DNA from: Tissierellia bacterium | GTDB taxonomy: Bacteria; Bacillota; Clostridia; Tissierellales; Tissierellaceae | Direction of reading: 5' to 3' | Length of the DNA: 64,000 nucleotides | NCBI GenBank assembly: GCA_012735245.1 | Contig: JAAYHU010000027.1 | Coordinates: 1 to 64,000, forward strand | In this document: piece after piece, positions 36,030-44,465 of the stretch | Position numbering within the stretch: the first letter of the stretch is position 1 | Layout: every line of letters starts with the position of its first letter | Translations under genes and position numbers: made by a program | The notes under the pieces: model-generated | The model's input: the letters and a program-made list of their open reading frames with translations, nothing else | Told to the model about the DNA's origin: nothing | Databases searched by the model: none

Positions 36030-37790
36030 TTACCTGAGTCCAATCAATAGGATAAATTCAGCTCCATCTAAATCTATATTATTGTCTTCATCTACTCTCC
36101 CACTAAGATTTGTAAATATAAACCTAAATTCAAAATTTTCTTCAATACCCAATAATGATATGTCATAGATCATATCTATTGGGTGAACCAGGTTTTTCCT
36201 TCCATTTGTATCCGATTCCACTTTTTCATACAAATCCCTAACAAAATCCATTATATCCCGTTGGAGTATGACCTCATCTTTCTTGGAAATAGCTAATATA
36301 TTCTCCTGCCTGTTATACCTTATTATTAGTTCAGCAACTTCTATTTCATTTTCCTGCCAAGAATTAATGTTAACTAAGTATTGAAAGTCACCTATATTTA
36401 TGGGCTCTTCTAAGTCAATACTATAATAGAAATAACTATATTCTTCAAAGGGAGTAGTAGAATATGGATTATATTTGAATCCCAAAATCCTTTCCATATC
36501 ATCAATATTAAAATCCCTAGGTAGAGATTTTATGTCATTTATACTGTGATTTCTATGGAAATAACTTATTATATTGCTAAGCTCTTTTTGGGCCTCCTTA
36601 GAAACTTTTTCATTTGGAATAATTTCCCCATTTAATACCATGTTATTTGCAATTAATATCTTTTCAAATCTCCTATTTTGACTATATTTTGCTACAGAAA
36701 AGCTACTTAATGGGCCATAAACAGATATCAATACTACAATTGATAAGCTTATGGGAATAAGTATATTTTTTAAGGGTTTCTTAATTGAAAAATATATCAT
36801 AGTTCCTAATACCCATAGACCCAAAATAATTACGTAATACCTGTTTTCAGTAATTCCATATTGGGCCACCCTCTGGTATATAGATAAAAACATCATCAAT
36901 AAAATAGGCAATATTATCTTTGGGAAAATTTCTTTAAACAGTTTAGCTATTCTGTTTTCTTCCAATATTGGGGTTAGCAAAAAAATTACCCCAACCGATA
37001 AGGTAGAATACCATAACACTAAGTGAGAGACCAAGCCCCTTGGCCACTCATTTGTTACAAGTATCTTAGCAAAATATAGGTAGAGTATTAATGTATATAC
37101 ACTAATTAAAGGTATAACTATATAGGTCAATAAAACTATTAAGGACTTATTATACTTAACCCCTTTATACTCCCTCTCTATGGAAGGTAATTTAGATAGA
37201 AATAAGGATACTGCAAATACAAATACAATGATTAAGAAGGTATAAAGGTATAACTCTCCTTTAATATTAATATCGAATAGTTGATTAATGGTTAATAATA
37301 TAATAGATATACCTATATAAAGAACAAAAGAATATATAAAGGTTATGGCAAATCCTTGGAGGACATCCATTATATAATATTCATAGTCTTTATCTTTCCC
37401 AATTCTTGGAATATATAGAAATGCTAATAAAAGGAAGAGCATGGTTCCAAAATACCTGTAACCTGCCATAGCCCCTATGCTATCCAAGAAAAAGAAATAA
37501 TATAATACTAAGAACAAGCCCCCTCCTACATAAAGAAGTAGAGGATATAATCTGTTATTCTTGCTAAACTTTTCTATTAATAGTGCAATACACAGAGATA
37601 AAGGTATTCCTAATCCTAAGACTAGGGCAATTTTTTCTAAGGTCTCTTTAACAACTCCACTTATTTGGCTTTCGATTAAATAAATTAATAAGAGGGCTAA
37701 TAATGAAGATATGCCAATTGTTATTGGAAATCTTCTAAGGCTTTTCCTAATACTCAATACCGTTGATTTAACTCTTTTTAATAGGCTCAT
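36030..37790 (-). CDS. DUF4153 membrane protein
   Basis: 586 residues. Twelve or so hydrophobic segments fill the first 385 residues. The last 200 are a soluble, probably extracytoplasmic domain ('NFDIDDMERILGFKYNPY'). The membrane part has the DUF4153 look ('GIPLSLCIALLIEKFSK', 'YEYYIMDVLQGFAITFIYSFVLY'). Function unknown. It lies 25 bases downstream of the RelA/SpoT-domain gene on the same strand. Confidence 0.78.
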   Translation of the reverse strand: MSLLKRVKSTVLSIRKSLRRFPITIGISSLLALLLIYLIESQISGVVKETLEKIALVLGLGIPLSLCIALLIEKFSKNNRLYPLLLYVGGGLFLVLYYFFFLDSIGAMAGYRYFGTMLFLLLAFLYIPRIGKDKDYEYYIMDVLQGFAITFIYSFVLYIGISIILLTINQLFDINIKGELYLYTFLIIVFVFAVSLFLSKLPSIEREYKGVKYNKSLIVLLTYIVIPLISVYTLILYLYFAKILVTNEWPRGLVSHLVLWYSTLSVGVIFLLTPILEENRIAKLFKEIFPKIILPILLMMFLSIYQRVAQYGITENRYYVIILGLWVLGTMIYFSIKKPLKNILIPISLSIVVLISVYGPLSSFSVAKYSQNRRFEKILIANNMVLNGEIIPNEKVSKEAQKELSNIISYFHRNHSINDIKSLPRDFNIDDMERILGFKYNPYSTTPFEEYSYFYYSIDLEEPINIGDFQYLVNINSWQENEIEVAELIIRYNRQENILAISKKDEVILQRDIMDFVRDLYEKVESDTNGRKNLVHPIDMIYDISLLGIEENFEFRFIFTNLSGRVDEDNNIDLDGAEFILLIGLR

Positions 37791-37815
37791 AAACTCTTCC
37801 CTTCTTTATTTTAAT

Positions 37816-39168
37816 TTAAAAAACATGATTTTCTATTACATTATATACCTTATCCTTATTTTTTAACCATTTTTCATAGGAGTCAATCTCCCTAAAGACT
37901 TCTTTTATATTATTGTTTAAGGTCTTGATGCTACATTCGCATAAAAAATCTACATCTACATGGTTTGCAAAGTTTAAAGCTATGGCATCCATTATGTTGT
38001 CCAATATTTCTTCCTTTTCCTTGTCCTTCATATCTTTTTCTTCTAGTATTAATTTGATGCTTTCATAGAACTTATACCTAATAAATATAATAAAGCCTTC
38101 AAAATCTTCAGCCTTGTTCCCTTCTTCTATTTCAAATATTATCTTAAAGAATAAATTCCATCTAAAGTCCTTATTGATTATTTCTAAAATACTGTTTCCT
38201 ACCTTCCTTGTAAAACAATCGTTAAAGGAAACTGGTCTTTCAAAATCTATATATTTATTGAAAGATATATGGCTCCTTCCAATTTCATTTAACCTGTTTA
38301 AGATCCTAATGAAGTTGGCACTATAATTTTCAGTTTCTTCAAGTCCACCTTTCATAAATATATAATCTACTATTACATCTGTAGATTTTTTAAAATCTAT
38401 TACAAATCCCAATTCTCTTTTTAATTTTACAATGTATATATCATGAATTATCTTAGATAGTAAAGCTTGTAATTGGGCTTTTTTAGTCATAGAGTTGCTG
38501 GAGTCCATGCCCTTTAAATGATTATATACTAGCATCAACTGCCTATCTATCATAGATAAATTGTCTTTAATAGAAGACATTATATCCCTAAAAAAATCTT
38601 CAGTTAACATGTAATTAAAATTCTTGTATAATATTCTATGGTCTATTTCGCCCCAGAATACGTTTACCAAGGATTTAATTTGAAGTTCAAAATTAACTGA
38701 AATATCATCCTTAACATATTTTCCATCGATTTTATATATTTCAAAACCATTTTTTTGCTTTTGGGGCTGTTTAGTCTTTAAATCTAGCATAATGTTTGAA
38801 TTTAAAGGATTAGTATAATAGCCATCTTCTAATTCAATATTAAATAGCTTCACTATATCATCATAAATTTTTTTCTCATCTTCAATAAACCTACACTCAA
38901 TTCTAAAACCTATTAAATCAGATAGATTATTCAATAAATTCTCCGGAGTCTTGTACTTTAAATAAAAATTGTGACGTAGGATTTTCTCTCTCAAACTTTC
39001 AGGAGATTTAATTCTATAACTAACCTTTAAGAAATGATCATTTATAAAAAAGCTATCGGTAAAAAACTTTTCTAAGGCTGCTGCTACTTTATCTATACTA
39101 TCTCGTTTCTTTTCAATGAGCTCCAATGTTTCATCAATAAAGTCAAATAGTTCCAGCTTCATTTTCAT
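37816..39168 (-). CDS. RelA/SpoT-domain protein with an unknown C-terminal half
   Basis: 450 residues. The region about 20-215 matches a (p)ppGpp synthetase domain: 'VSYRIKSPESLREKIL', 'LSDLIGFRIECRF' and 'FELQIKSLVNVFWGEIDHRILYKN', the last carrying the catalytic-type Glu and the substrate-contact 'ELQI' motif. No HD hydrolase, TGS or ACT domain is present. The C-terminal 230 residues are helical and not recognised ('FDDF'-like alarmone regulators are not evident). It may make alarmone nucleotides (pppGpp, ppApp or similar) or a toxin-like product; the substrate is unknown. Confidence 0.75.
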   Translation of the reverse strand: MKMKLELFDFIDETLELIEKKRDSIDKVAAALEKFFTDSFFINDHFLKVSYRIKSPESLREKILRHNFYLKYKTPENLLNNLSDLIGFRIECRFIEDEKKIYDDIVKLFNIELEDGYYTNPLNSNIMLDLKTKQPQKQKNGFEIYKIDGKYVKDDISVNFELQIKSLVNVFWGEIDHRILYKNFNYMLTEDFFRDIMSSIKDNLSMIDRQLMLVYNHLKGMDSSNSMTKKAQLQALLSKIIHDIYIVKLKRELGFVIDFKKSTDVIVDYIFMKGGLEETENYSANFIRILNRLNEIGRSHISFNKYIDFERPVSFNDCFTRKVGNSILEIINKDFRWNLFFKIIFEIEEGNKAEDFEGFIIFIRYKFYESIKLILEEKDMKDKEKEEILDNIMDAIALNFANHVDVDFLCECSIKTLNNNIKEVFREIDSYEKWLKNKDKVYNVIENHVF

Positions 39169-39243
39169 CCCCCTAAGATAAAATTAATTATATTCCCTCA
39201 ATAAATTATATCATAATTGCAATAATAATATTAAAAAAAGAAA

Positions 39244-39266
39244 AGAGAAATCCTATGGATTTCTCT
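39244..39266 (-). terminator. Terminator of the nqr operon
   Basis: AGAGAAATCC/GGATTTCTCT (10 bp, 3-base loop) followed on the minus strand by TTTTCTTTTTTTAAT, just after the nqrF stop codon. Confidence 0.88.
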
Positions 39267-40368
39267 AATCGAATTTATCAAAGTATATTAACTCTTCTGG
39301 TATGCCTTTAGCAGTTAATGCTTCTACCATTGTATCAATCATGGCCTTATTGCCGCAAAGATAGGCTTCTTTGTTTTCTCCACTATCTAAGTACTTTTCT
39401 ATGGCAACGTTTACCCTACCTCTCTCCCCTTTCCAATTATGTTCTTCTGTTACCCTGGTTAAAGTAGGAATATATTTAAAATCATACATAGTTTCTTCCA
39501 ATTCCTTTAAAAAATCAGTCATCATTAAATCTTCAGGTGTCCTAGCACCAAAGTAAAAGGTTGTTTTTCTATTGATATTTTTTTCCTTCATATACCTAAG
39601 TATTGAAAGTATTGGTGCTATACCAGTACCTGCAGCAACTAAGACTATTTCCCTATCGCTATCTTCATGGAAATAAAAATCTCCATAGGGACCATTTATT
39701 TGTACCGTGTCCCCAACTTTTAAATGCTTGTGTACATAAGTAGTACAAATACCATTAGGCACATATCCTATAAACAATTCTATATGATTTTTTTCAAAGG
39801 GTGATGATGCTATGGAGTAAGCCCTATATACTTCTTCGTCATTTCCTTCATATTTTGGAGCTTTAAATTGTATAAATTGACCTGGTTTAAAGTTTATTTC
39901 CTCTCCTTCAGGCAACTTAAGCTTCAACCTCTTTATAACAGGAGTTACATCTTCCATCTCTTCCACAACTGCAGTGTATTCCTTTACATTAAACAACTCC
40001 TCTGGTATTTCTATTTTTATATTTTCCTTTACCTTACACTGGCAAGAAAGCCTAACTCCTTGCTCTATTTCTTCTTCTGACATAAAAGGAATTTCAGTAG
40101 AAAGTATTGGTCCTCCACCTTCCAAGACCCTTACCTTACAATATCCACAGGTACCCTTTCCACCACAAGCGGAAGGTATGAAAATTTTCTCATCAATTAA
40201 AGTAGATAATAGGGATTACCCCCCTGCAACTGTATATTGTTTATTTTCATTAATTGTTAAAGTTACTTCCCCATAATTACCTATTGTTCTTTCAGCTAAA
40301 GTAAGTAAAAATGCAAATATGGCTGAAATGGCTGAAATAGATACTGTTGTTATAATTATTTCGTTCAT
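39265..40368 (-). pseudogene. nqrF: NqrF (Na+-translocating NADH:quinone reductase subunit F) interrupted by an in-frame TAA
   Basis: ATG 40368 follows AGGGGGG and opens a frame that would give 367 residues: a membrane helix (3-25), a 2Fe-2S ferredoxin domain with C68, C74, C77 and C109, an FAD domain ('RAYSIASSP') and an NAD domain ('AGTGIAPILSILRY'). The frame is unbroken except for one TAA at codon 51 (40218-40216), in 'YTVAGG*SLLSTL', where homologues have an ordinary residue. No start codon with a ribosome binding site follows before the cysteines; the first candidate, TTG 40125, would lose three of four cluster cysteines. NqrF feeds electrons from NADH into the pump. Pseudogene, readthrough or a base error are all possible. 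Confidence 0.85.
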
Positions 40369-40380
40369 ATTGGCCCCCCT

Positions 40381-40971
40381 TTATTGAATCTGAACTATGC
40401 CAGAAAAGCCTACAAAAGCTAAGGCCATTAGTCCAGTAATAATTAAACTGATGCCAGCGCCCTCTAAACCCTTAGGTATTGATGCTCTCTTTAGTTTTTG
40501 TCGGATCCCAGCTAAGGCTACTATGGCTAAGGTCCAACCTATTCCCGAACCTATACTAAATCCAATTGATTGAAGAAAATTATATTTTCTAATAATCATA
40601 AATAGGGAAACTCCTAAAATGGCACAGTTCACAGTTATTAAAGGTAAAAATATCCCTAAGGCATAATACAAGTTTGGTAAGTATCTCTCTACTACCATCT
40701 CCAATAATTGCACAAAAGCTGCTATGCTAATTATAAACACTATAAATCTTAGATATTCTAAATTCAATGGCACCAATACATAATAGTAAACTAAGTAATT
40801 TATAATAGTTGTACAAGCTAAAACAAAGGTAACTGCCTGACCTAAGCCTAAGGCAGTAGGTATTTCCTTAGAAACAGCAATATAAGAACACATCCCTAAG
40901 AAATTGCTGAATATCATATTGTTAGTAAATATAGCTGCAAAGAAGATAACCATTGGATTAAGTTCTATCAT
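40381..40971 (-). CDS. nqrE: Na+-translocating NADH:quinone reductase subunit E
   Basis: 196 residues, six membrane helices. Conserved cysteines in 'FLGMCSYIAVS' and 'ITVNCAILGV' provide the intramembrane iron site shared with NqrD. Highly similar in pattern to NqrE rather than RnfA ('AIFTNNMIFSNFLGMC'). The start ATG overlaps the nqrD stop by one base. Part of the sodium channel of the pump. Confidence 0.93.
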   Translation of the reverse strand: MIELNPMVIFFAAIFTNNMIFSNFLGMCSYIAVSKEIPTALGLGQAVTFVLACTTIINYLVYYYVLVPLNLEYLRFIVFIISIAAFVQLLEMVVERYLPNLYYALGIFLPLITVNCAILGVSLFMIIRKYNFLQSIGFSIGSGIGWTLAIVALAGIRQKLKRASIPKGLEGAGISLIITGLMALAFVGFSGIVQIQ

Positions 40972-41594
40972 TATTTAGCCACCTCACCTTTCTTTACATC
41001 TTTATTTTTTTCTTGGATAGTATTACTTACCCAGATAATAATAGCCAAGAGGAAAAAAGCAGCTGGTGGCATAATCATAATAGTCCAAGGTGTCCACCAA
41101 TCACCTAAAACCTTAATACCAAATATAGTACCAAAACCAAATAGCTCCCTTACAAAGGCTATCATCAGTAAGACTATGGTGTAACCTAAGCCTGAAGCTA
41201 CCCCATCTAAGAATGAAAGTATTGGTGGATTTTGCTGGGCATAAGCTTCTGCCCTACCCATGATTATACAGTTTGTAATTATTAAGCCTACATAGGGTCC
41301 AAGGGCCTTGCTCATTTCAGGCATATATGCCTGCAAAAATATATCTACTATAATAACATAGGCTGCAATTATAAGTACTTGGACCATCATCCTTATATGT
41401 TTAGGAGTATAATTTCTAATTAAGGATACAGTAAAGGAAGATAGGCCTGTTACAAACATTAATCCTACTCCCATTATCAATGAATTCATCATCAAATTAG
41501 TAACAGCCAAAGCAGAACATATACCTATTATTTGAACTATAACTGGATTGTCCTTAATTACACCCATTTTAAATATTTTCTTTGGGCTATCCAT
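40971..41594 (-). CDS. nqrD: Na+-translocating NADH:quinone reductase subunit D
   Basis: 207 residues, six membrane helices, with Cys in 'IIGICSALAVTNL' and 'LIITNCIIMGRAEA', the positions that hold the intramembrane iron cluster together with NqrE. 'FGTIFGIKVLGDWWTPW' is typical NqrD. Its ATG overlaps the nqrC stop by one base. Confidence 0.93.
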   Translation of the reverse strand: MDSPKKIFKMGVIKDNPVIVQIIGICSALAVTNLMMNSLIMGVGLMFVTGLSSFTVSLIRNYTPKHIRMMVQVLIIAAYVIIVDIFLQAYMPEMSKALGPYVGLIITNCIIMGRAEAYAQQNPPILSFLDGVASGLGYTIVLLMIAFVRELFGFGTIFGIKVLGDWWTPWTIMIMPPAAFFLLAIIIWVSNTIQEKNKDVKKGEVAK

Positions 41595-42199
41595 TAACTA
41601 TTCCCCCTTTCCTTTAGAAATCTGTGTAGGTCTTCATTGATTATGTTGCTGACTGATTTAGACGTTAAGGTAGCCCCTGCAATGGCATCAACATTGCCTC
41701 CTGGTGCAGGCCTGTAAATAATATAATTTCCATCTGATGCCTTAGTTAAATCTAAGCCCCTAAATTGTTCTTTGAAATCATCTTCAGAAATCCTTCCTCC
41801 AAGGCCTGGGGTTTCACTATGTCTTATAAAGTCGATTCCAAGTATTGTAGAATAATCATGGGAAATTCCCACATATGCTTCAACACTGCCCCAAAGACCA
41901 GGACCGCTTACAGGTACTGCATAACCTAAGACTTGGCCCTCATCTCCATGATATACGTAAACTAAACCATCTTCGTAGGGCATAGAGCTAATTTTTTCAT
42001 CAAAGACCTTTAAAACATCCTCTGGTTTTTCTGATGGAGGTTTAATGTCGAAGATATACAAAATTTTCCTACTCAATTCTATTTCCTGATTTAAGGCTAC
42101 CCTTTCAGCAGTACTTTGGTTTAAAAAAGCTAAAACAAAGGTAAATATGGCAGTAATCAATACCATAAAGATTATTGGAAATATAAATGACTTTTTCAT
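41594..42199 (-). CDS. nqrC: Na+-translocating NADH:quinone reductase subunit C
   Basis: 201 residues. N-terminal membrane helix (about 4-25), then an extracytoplasmic FMN-binding domain with 'GPGLWGSVEAYVG', 'HSETPGLGGRI' and the flavinylation motif 'DAIAGATLTSKS', where the Thr carries covalent FMN. Shorter than proteobacterial NqrC (about 255). The start codon overlaps nqrB by four bases. An ApbE flavin transferase would be needed but is not in the window. Confidence 0.93.
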   Translation of the reverse strand: MKKSFIFPIIFMVLITAIFTFVLAFLNQSTAERVALNQEIELSRKILYIFDIKPPSEKPEDVLKVFDEKISSMPYEDGLVYVYHGDEGQVLGYAVPVSGPGLWGSVEAYVGISHDYSTILGIDFIRHSETPGLGGRISEDDFKEQFRGLDLTKASDGNYIIYRPAPGGNVDAIAGATLTSKSVSNIINEDLHRFLKERGNS

Positions 42200-43179
42200 A
42201 TTGCCACCTCTTCTTTCTTCGCCTTTAACTCTTTTCTATATTTTTTAAAAGCATTGACTCCTTCATCCATAATAGGTACAAAAGTATTAGCAATAAGAAT
42301 GGCAAACATCATTCCTCCTGCAAACAAGGCATAACCCCTAATAATTACTGTAACTATCCCAACTAAAATTCCATATATCCATTTTCCTTCTTTTGTTTTT
42401 GGTGCAGTTATTGGGTCCGTTGCCATGAATACTGCTCCAAACAACAAGCCCCCTGCCAAGATTCCAAAAATAGGATTTGGTATTTGACTTACACCTAAGG
42501 CATACAAAATACCACTAAAACCCGTAAATCCAATAAGTACCGCAGCCATAATCTGCCATGAAGCAACCTTCTTATAGATTAGGTAAATTCCTGCAAGGAT
42601 AATTAGAATAGCTGAAGTTTCTCCTAAGGAGCCAGCAACATTTCCTAAAATTAAATCCTTCATAGAAGCTAAATTTCCTGTTTCTCTAAATATAAGCATA
42701 GGTGTAGCTTGAGATATTGCATCGATACCTTCTGTTAAATAAGTTGCAAATCCCCCTGGAAATCCTGTGGCTGATTTTGACCATTGAATAGTAAGTGGTG
42801 TTGGGAAGCATACATATACAAAGGCCCTAGCAACTAAGGCAGGATTAAATATATTCTTTCCAAAACCACCGAATACTTCCTTCGCAAAAAATATACCAAA
42901 TATTATTCCTATGGCTGCTATCCAAAATGGAGTAGCTGGTGGTAAAGTCATAGTGTAAAGAAGGCAGGATACAAATACTGCCTCTGATACCTTCCTATTG
43001 TATTTTTTTTCAAATATCCATTCAGTAGCCAAGCCTGCAATAGTTACAACCATTAATAATAATAAAGATCTCCATCCAAAAAAATAGATAGAACTTATTA
43101 CAATTGGTATCAAAGATACAATAACTGTTCGCATCATCTTTTGTTTCATGAAATGCTTCTGATAGTTTTCCTTTAGCAA
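42196..43179 (-). CDS. nqrB: Na+-translocating NADH:quinone reductase subunit B
   Basis: 327 residues with about nine to ten membrane helices, NqrB/RnfD family. 'FGGFGKNIFNPALVARAF' and 'FMATDPITAP' are family signatures, and 'DAISQATPML' is the likely site of covalent FMN on Thr. It lacks about 80 N-terminal residues of proteobacterial NqrB, the part that helps bind quinone. TTG 43179 is the probable start (GGGGGTG 5 bases upstream). It is the first gene of the operon: no nqrA precedes it. Confidence 0.9.
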   Translation of the reverse strand: MLKENYQKHFMKQKMMRTVIVSLIPIVISSIYFFGWRSLLLLMVVTIAGLATEWIFEKKYNRKVSEAVFVSCLLYTMTLPPATPFWIAAIGIIFGIFFAKEVFGGFGKNIFNPALVARAFVYVCFPTPLTIQWSKSATGFPGGFATYLTEGIDAISQATPMLIFRETGNLASMKDLILGNVAGSLGETSAILIILAGIYLIYKKVASWQIMAAVLIGFTGFSGILYALGVSQIPNPIFGILAGGLLFGAVFMATDPITAPKTKEGKWIYGILVGIVTVIIRGYALFAGGMMFAILIANTFVPIMDEGVNAFKKYRKELKAKKEEVAI

Positions 43180-43303
43180 AATAACACCCCCGTTATCTGA
43201 TTAAATTATTAATATACTAACATGATATATTCCCAATAATTGTTGAAAATAACATTTATTAATAAGATGTAATCTTATATAAGTTATATTTAGATAAAAA
43301 AAA

Positions 43304-43357
43304 GAAAGGATAATTCCTTTCAAAAAAATAAAACCCCTTAAAGACATCTTTAAGGGG
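43304..43357 (-). terminator. Tandem terminators after the cold-shock gene
   Basis: Two hairpins in a row for the minus strand: CCCCTTAAAG/CTTTAAGGGG (43334-43357) followed by TTTTATTTTTTT, then GAAAGGA/TCCTTTC (43304-43321) followed by a run of eight or more T. They shield the nqr operon downstream from cold-shock transcription. Confidence 0.85.
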
Positions 43358-43373
43358 CAATTAGCATCCGTTA

Positions 43374-43571
43374 CTATAGAATATTGATATTTTCTGCTTG
43401 TAGACCTTTTTCACTTTCAACTACATCAAATTCAACTTTTTGACCTTCTTCTAAAGTTTTGAATCCTTCTTTGTTGATTTGGGAGAAGTGAGCAAATACA
43501 TCATTGCCTTCTTCTGTAGTAATAAATCCAAATCCTTTCTCTGAGTTAAACCATTTTACTGTACCTCTCAT
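43374..43571 (-). CDS. csp: Cold-shock protein (CspA family)
   Basis: 65 residues, one cold-shock domain: '[20 protein letters not shown]' contains RNP1 (KGFGFI), and 'DVFAHFSQI' is RNP2. It binds single-stranded RNA and DNA as a chaperone. Length is standard. A promoter and a leader of about 140 bases lie upstream, as in cold-inducible csp genes. Confidence 0.97.
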   Translation of the reverse strand: MRGTVKWFNSEKGFGFITTEEGNDVFAHFSQINKEGFKTLEEGQKVEFDVVESEKGLQAENINIL

Positions 43572-43746
43572 TGCATATACCTCCGAAATTTTATTACTTT
43601 AATTCTTCGAAATAATGCTAACAATAAAATTTCTCGGACATATGCAGATATAAAATCTGTACTTCCAGAAATTATTGTGTTGCCAATTATTTACTTCCGA
43701 ATTAAAGCTTCATACTAATACTACCACACTATTGTAGATATTGCAA
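43572..43746 (-). promoter_or_regulatory. csp promoter and long 5' leader
   Basis: On the minus strand TTGCAA (43746-43741), exactly 17 bases, TAGTAT (43723-43718); a second TAGTAT follows at 43717-43712. Transcription should start near 43711, leaving about 140 untranslated bases up to the GGAGG before the ATG. Long leaders of this kind can control csp translation by temperature-dependent folding; whether this one does is not shown. The rest of the gap to 43933 (about 190 bases) is A/T-rich and holds nothing I can name except the region upstream of the next gene. Confidence 0.65.
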
Positions 43747-43933
43747 CTATATTTTTCTAAGTTTTTTCTTTTTTTCAATATTTTCTTATTTAATTTTTCT
43801 TAATATTATAAGGACCTTTATTTTATATTTATATTTAATTTATAATTTATTGGGTAAAATTATATTGTATTTGATATAATGAAAATGGTTATAGATAACC
43901 TTATACCAATATAATTTTTTTTGGAGGGATATT

Positions 43934-44431
43934 ATGCACACTATGATTAAAAAATATGTAGATCAAGGTTTCATGACTGAGGCAGAAGGAAATTATATTC
44001 ATGAAGCAATTCAAAACAAAGAATCCATTATTGTTTCAGGTCATAGGTCTGCAGGTATTAGACCATTGATGGCTGCATTAATGGCAATAGCAAAGTCTAG
44101 TTTCAAATCAGTTCAAGTTAAAGGATTTGAAGACTTAGAAAATGAAACAGAATATTTCCTTATTCCAGGCTTAGATAACTTAGATTTTGAAAAGCTTATC
44201 TTTGAAGCAATGAAAAAGCCCAATACCTCCTTTGTTACATTGAAGGAACCAGAACATCCTTACTCCATAATGAAGTTATTAAGACAAGTTTTTAAGGAGA
44301 CTGGAGATACTTCTAAGGTCTATCAAGTATTGGAATGTTCAAAAATTGATGATGTGCCAAAATTAACTAAGATTACGAGAATGACCCTAAATGAAAAAGG
44401 CAGAATAGAAAAAGAAGACTTTGAAGGCTAA
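43934..44431 (+). CDS. Hypothetical protein, 165 residues, degenerate P-loop ATPase-like
   Basis: Soluble, cytoplasmic. 'QNKESIIVSGHRSAGIRPLMAALMAIAK' reads like the beta strand, loop and helix of a CpaF/PilT-type secretion ATPase, but the P-loop Lys-Ser/Thr is gone (GHRSAGIR). Later parts are not recognised. Such a protein could be a decayed or repurposed NTPase domain. A GGAGGG ribosome binding site precedes the ATG and a terminator follows. Confidence 0.65.
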   Translation: MHTMIKKYVDQGFMTEAEGNYIHEAIQNKESIIVSGHRSAGIRPLMAALMAIAKSSFKSVQVKGFEDLENETEYFLIPGLDNLDFEKLIFEAMKKPNTSFVTLKEPEHPYSIMKLLRQVFKETGDTSKVYQVLECSKIDDVPKLTKITRMTLNEKGRIEKEDFEG

Positions 44432-44437
44432 CAATAC

Positions 44438-44462
44438 CGCTTATGGATTTAAACCATAAGCG
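44438..44462. terminator. Bidirectional terminator between convergent genes
   Basis: CGCTTATGG/CCATAAGCG (9 bp) with a 7-base loop and A/T-rich flanks, directly between stop codons at 44431 and 44466. Confidence 0.8.
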
Positions 44463-44465
44463 ATA

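Noticed and set aside
40216-40218. Recoding of the nqrF stop as a special amino acid
   Set aside because: The codon is TAA. Selenocysteine uses TGA and pyrrolysine TAG, and the position is not a conserved Cys or Lys in the family, so recoding of a known kind is unlikely.
42196-43179. Rnf complex instead of Nqr
   Set aside because: The cytoplasmic subunit at the end is NqrF with a plant-type 2Fe-2S domain plus FAD/NAD domains. No RnfB or RnfC gene is present, and NqrC/D/E have Nqr-type signatures.
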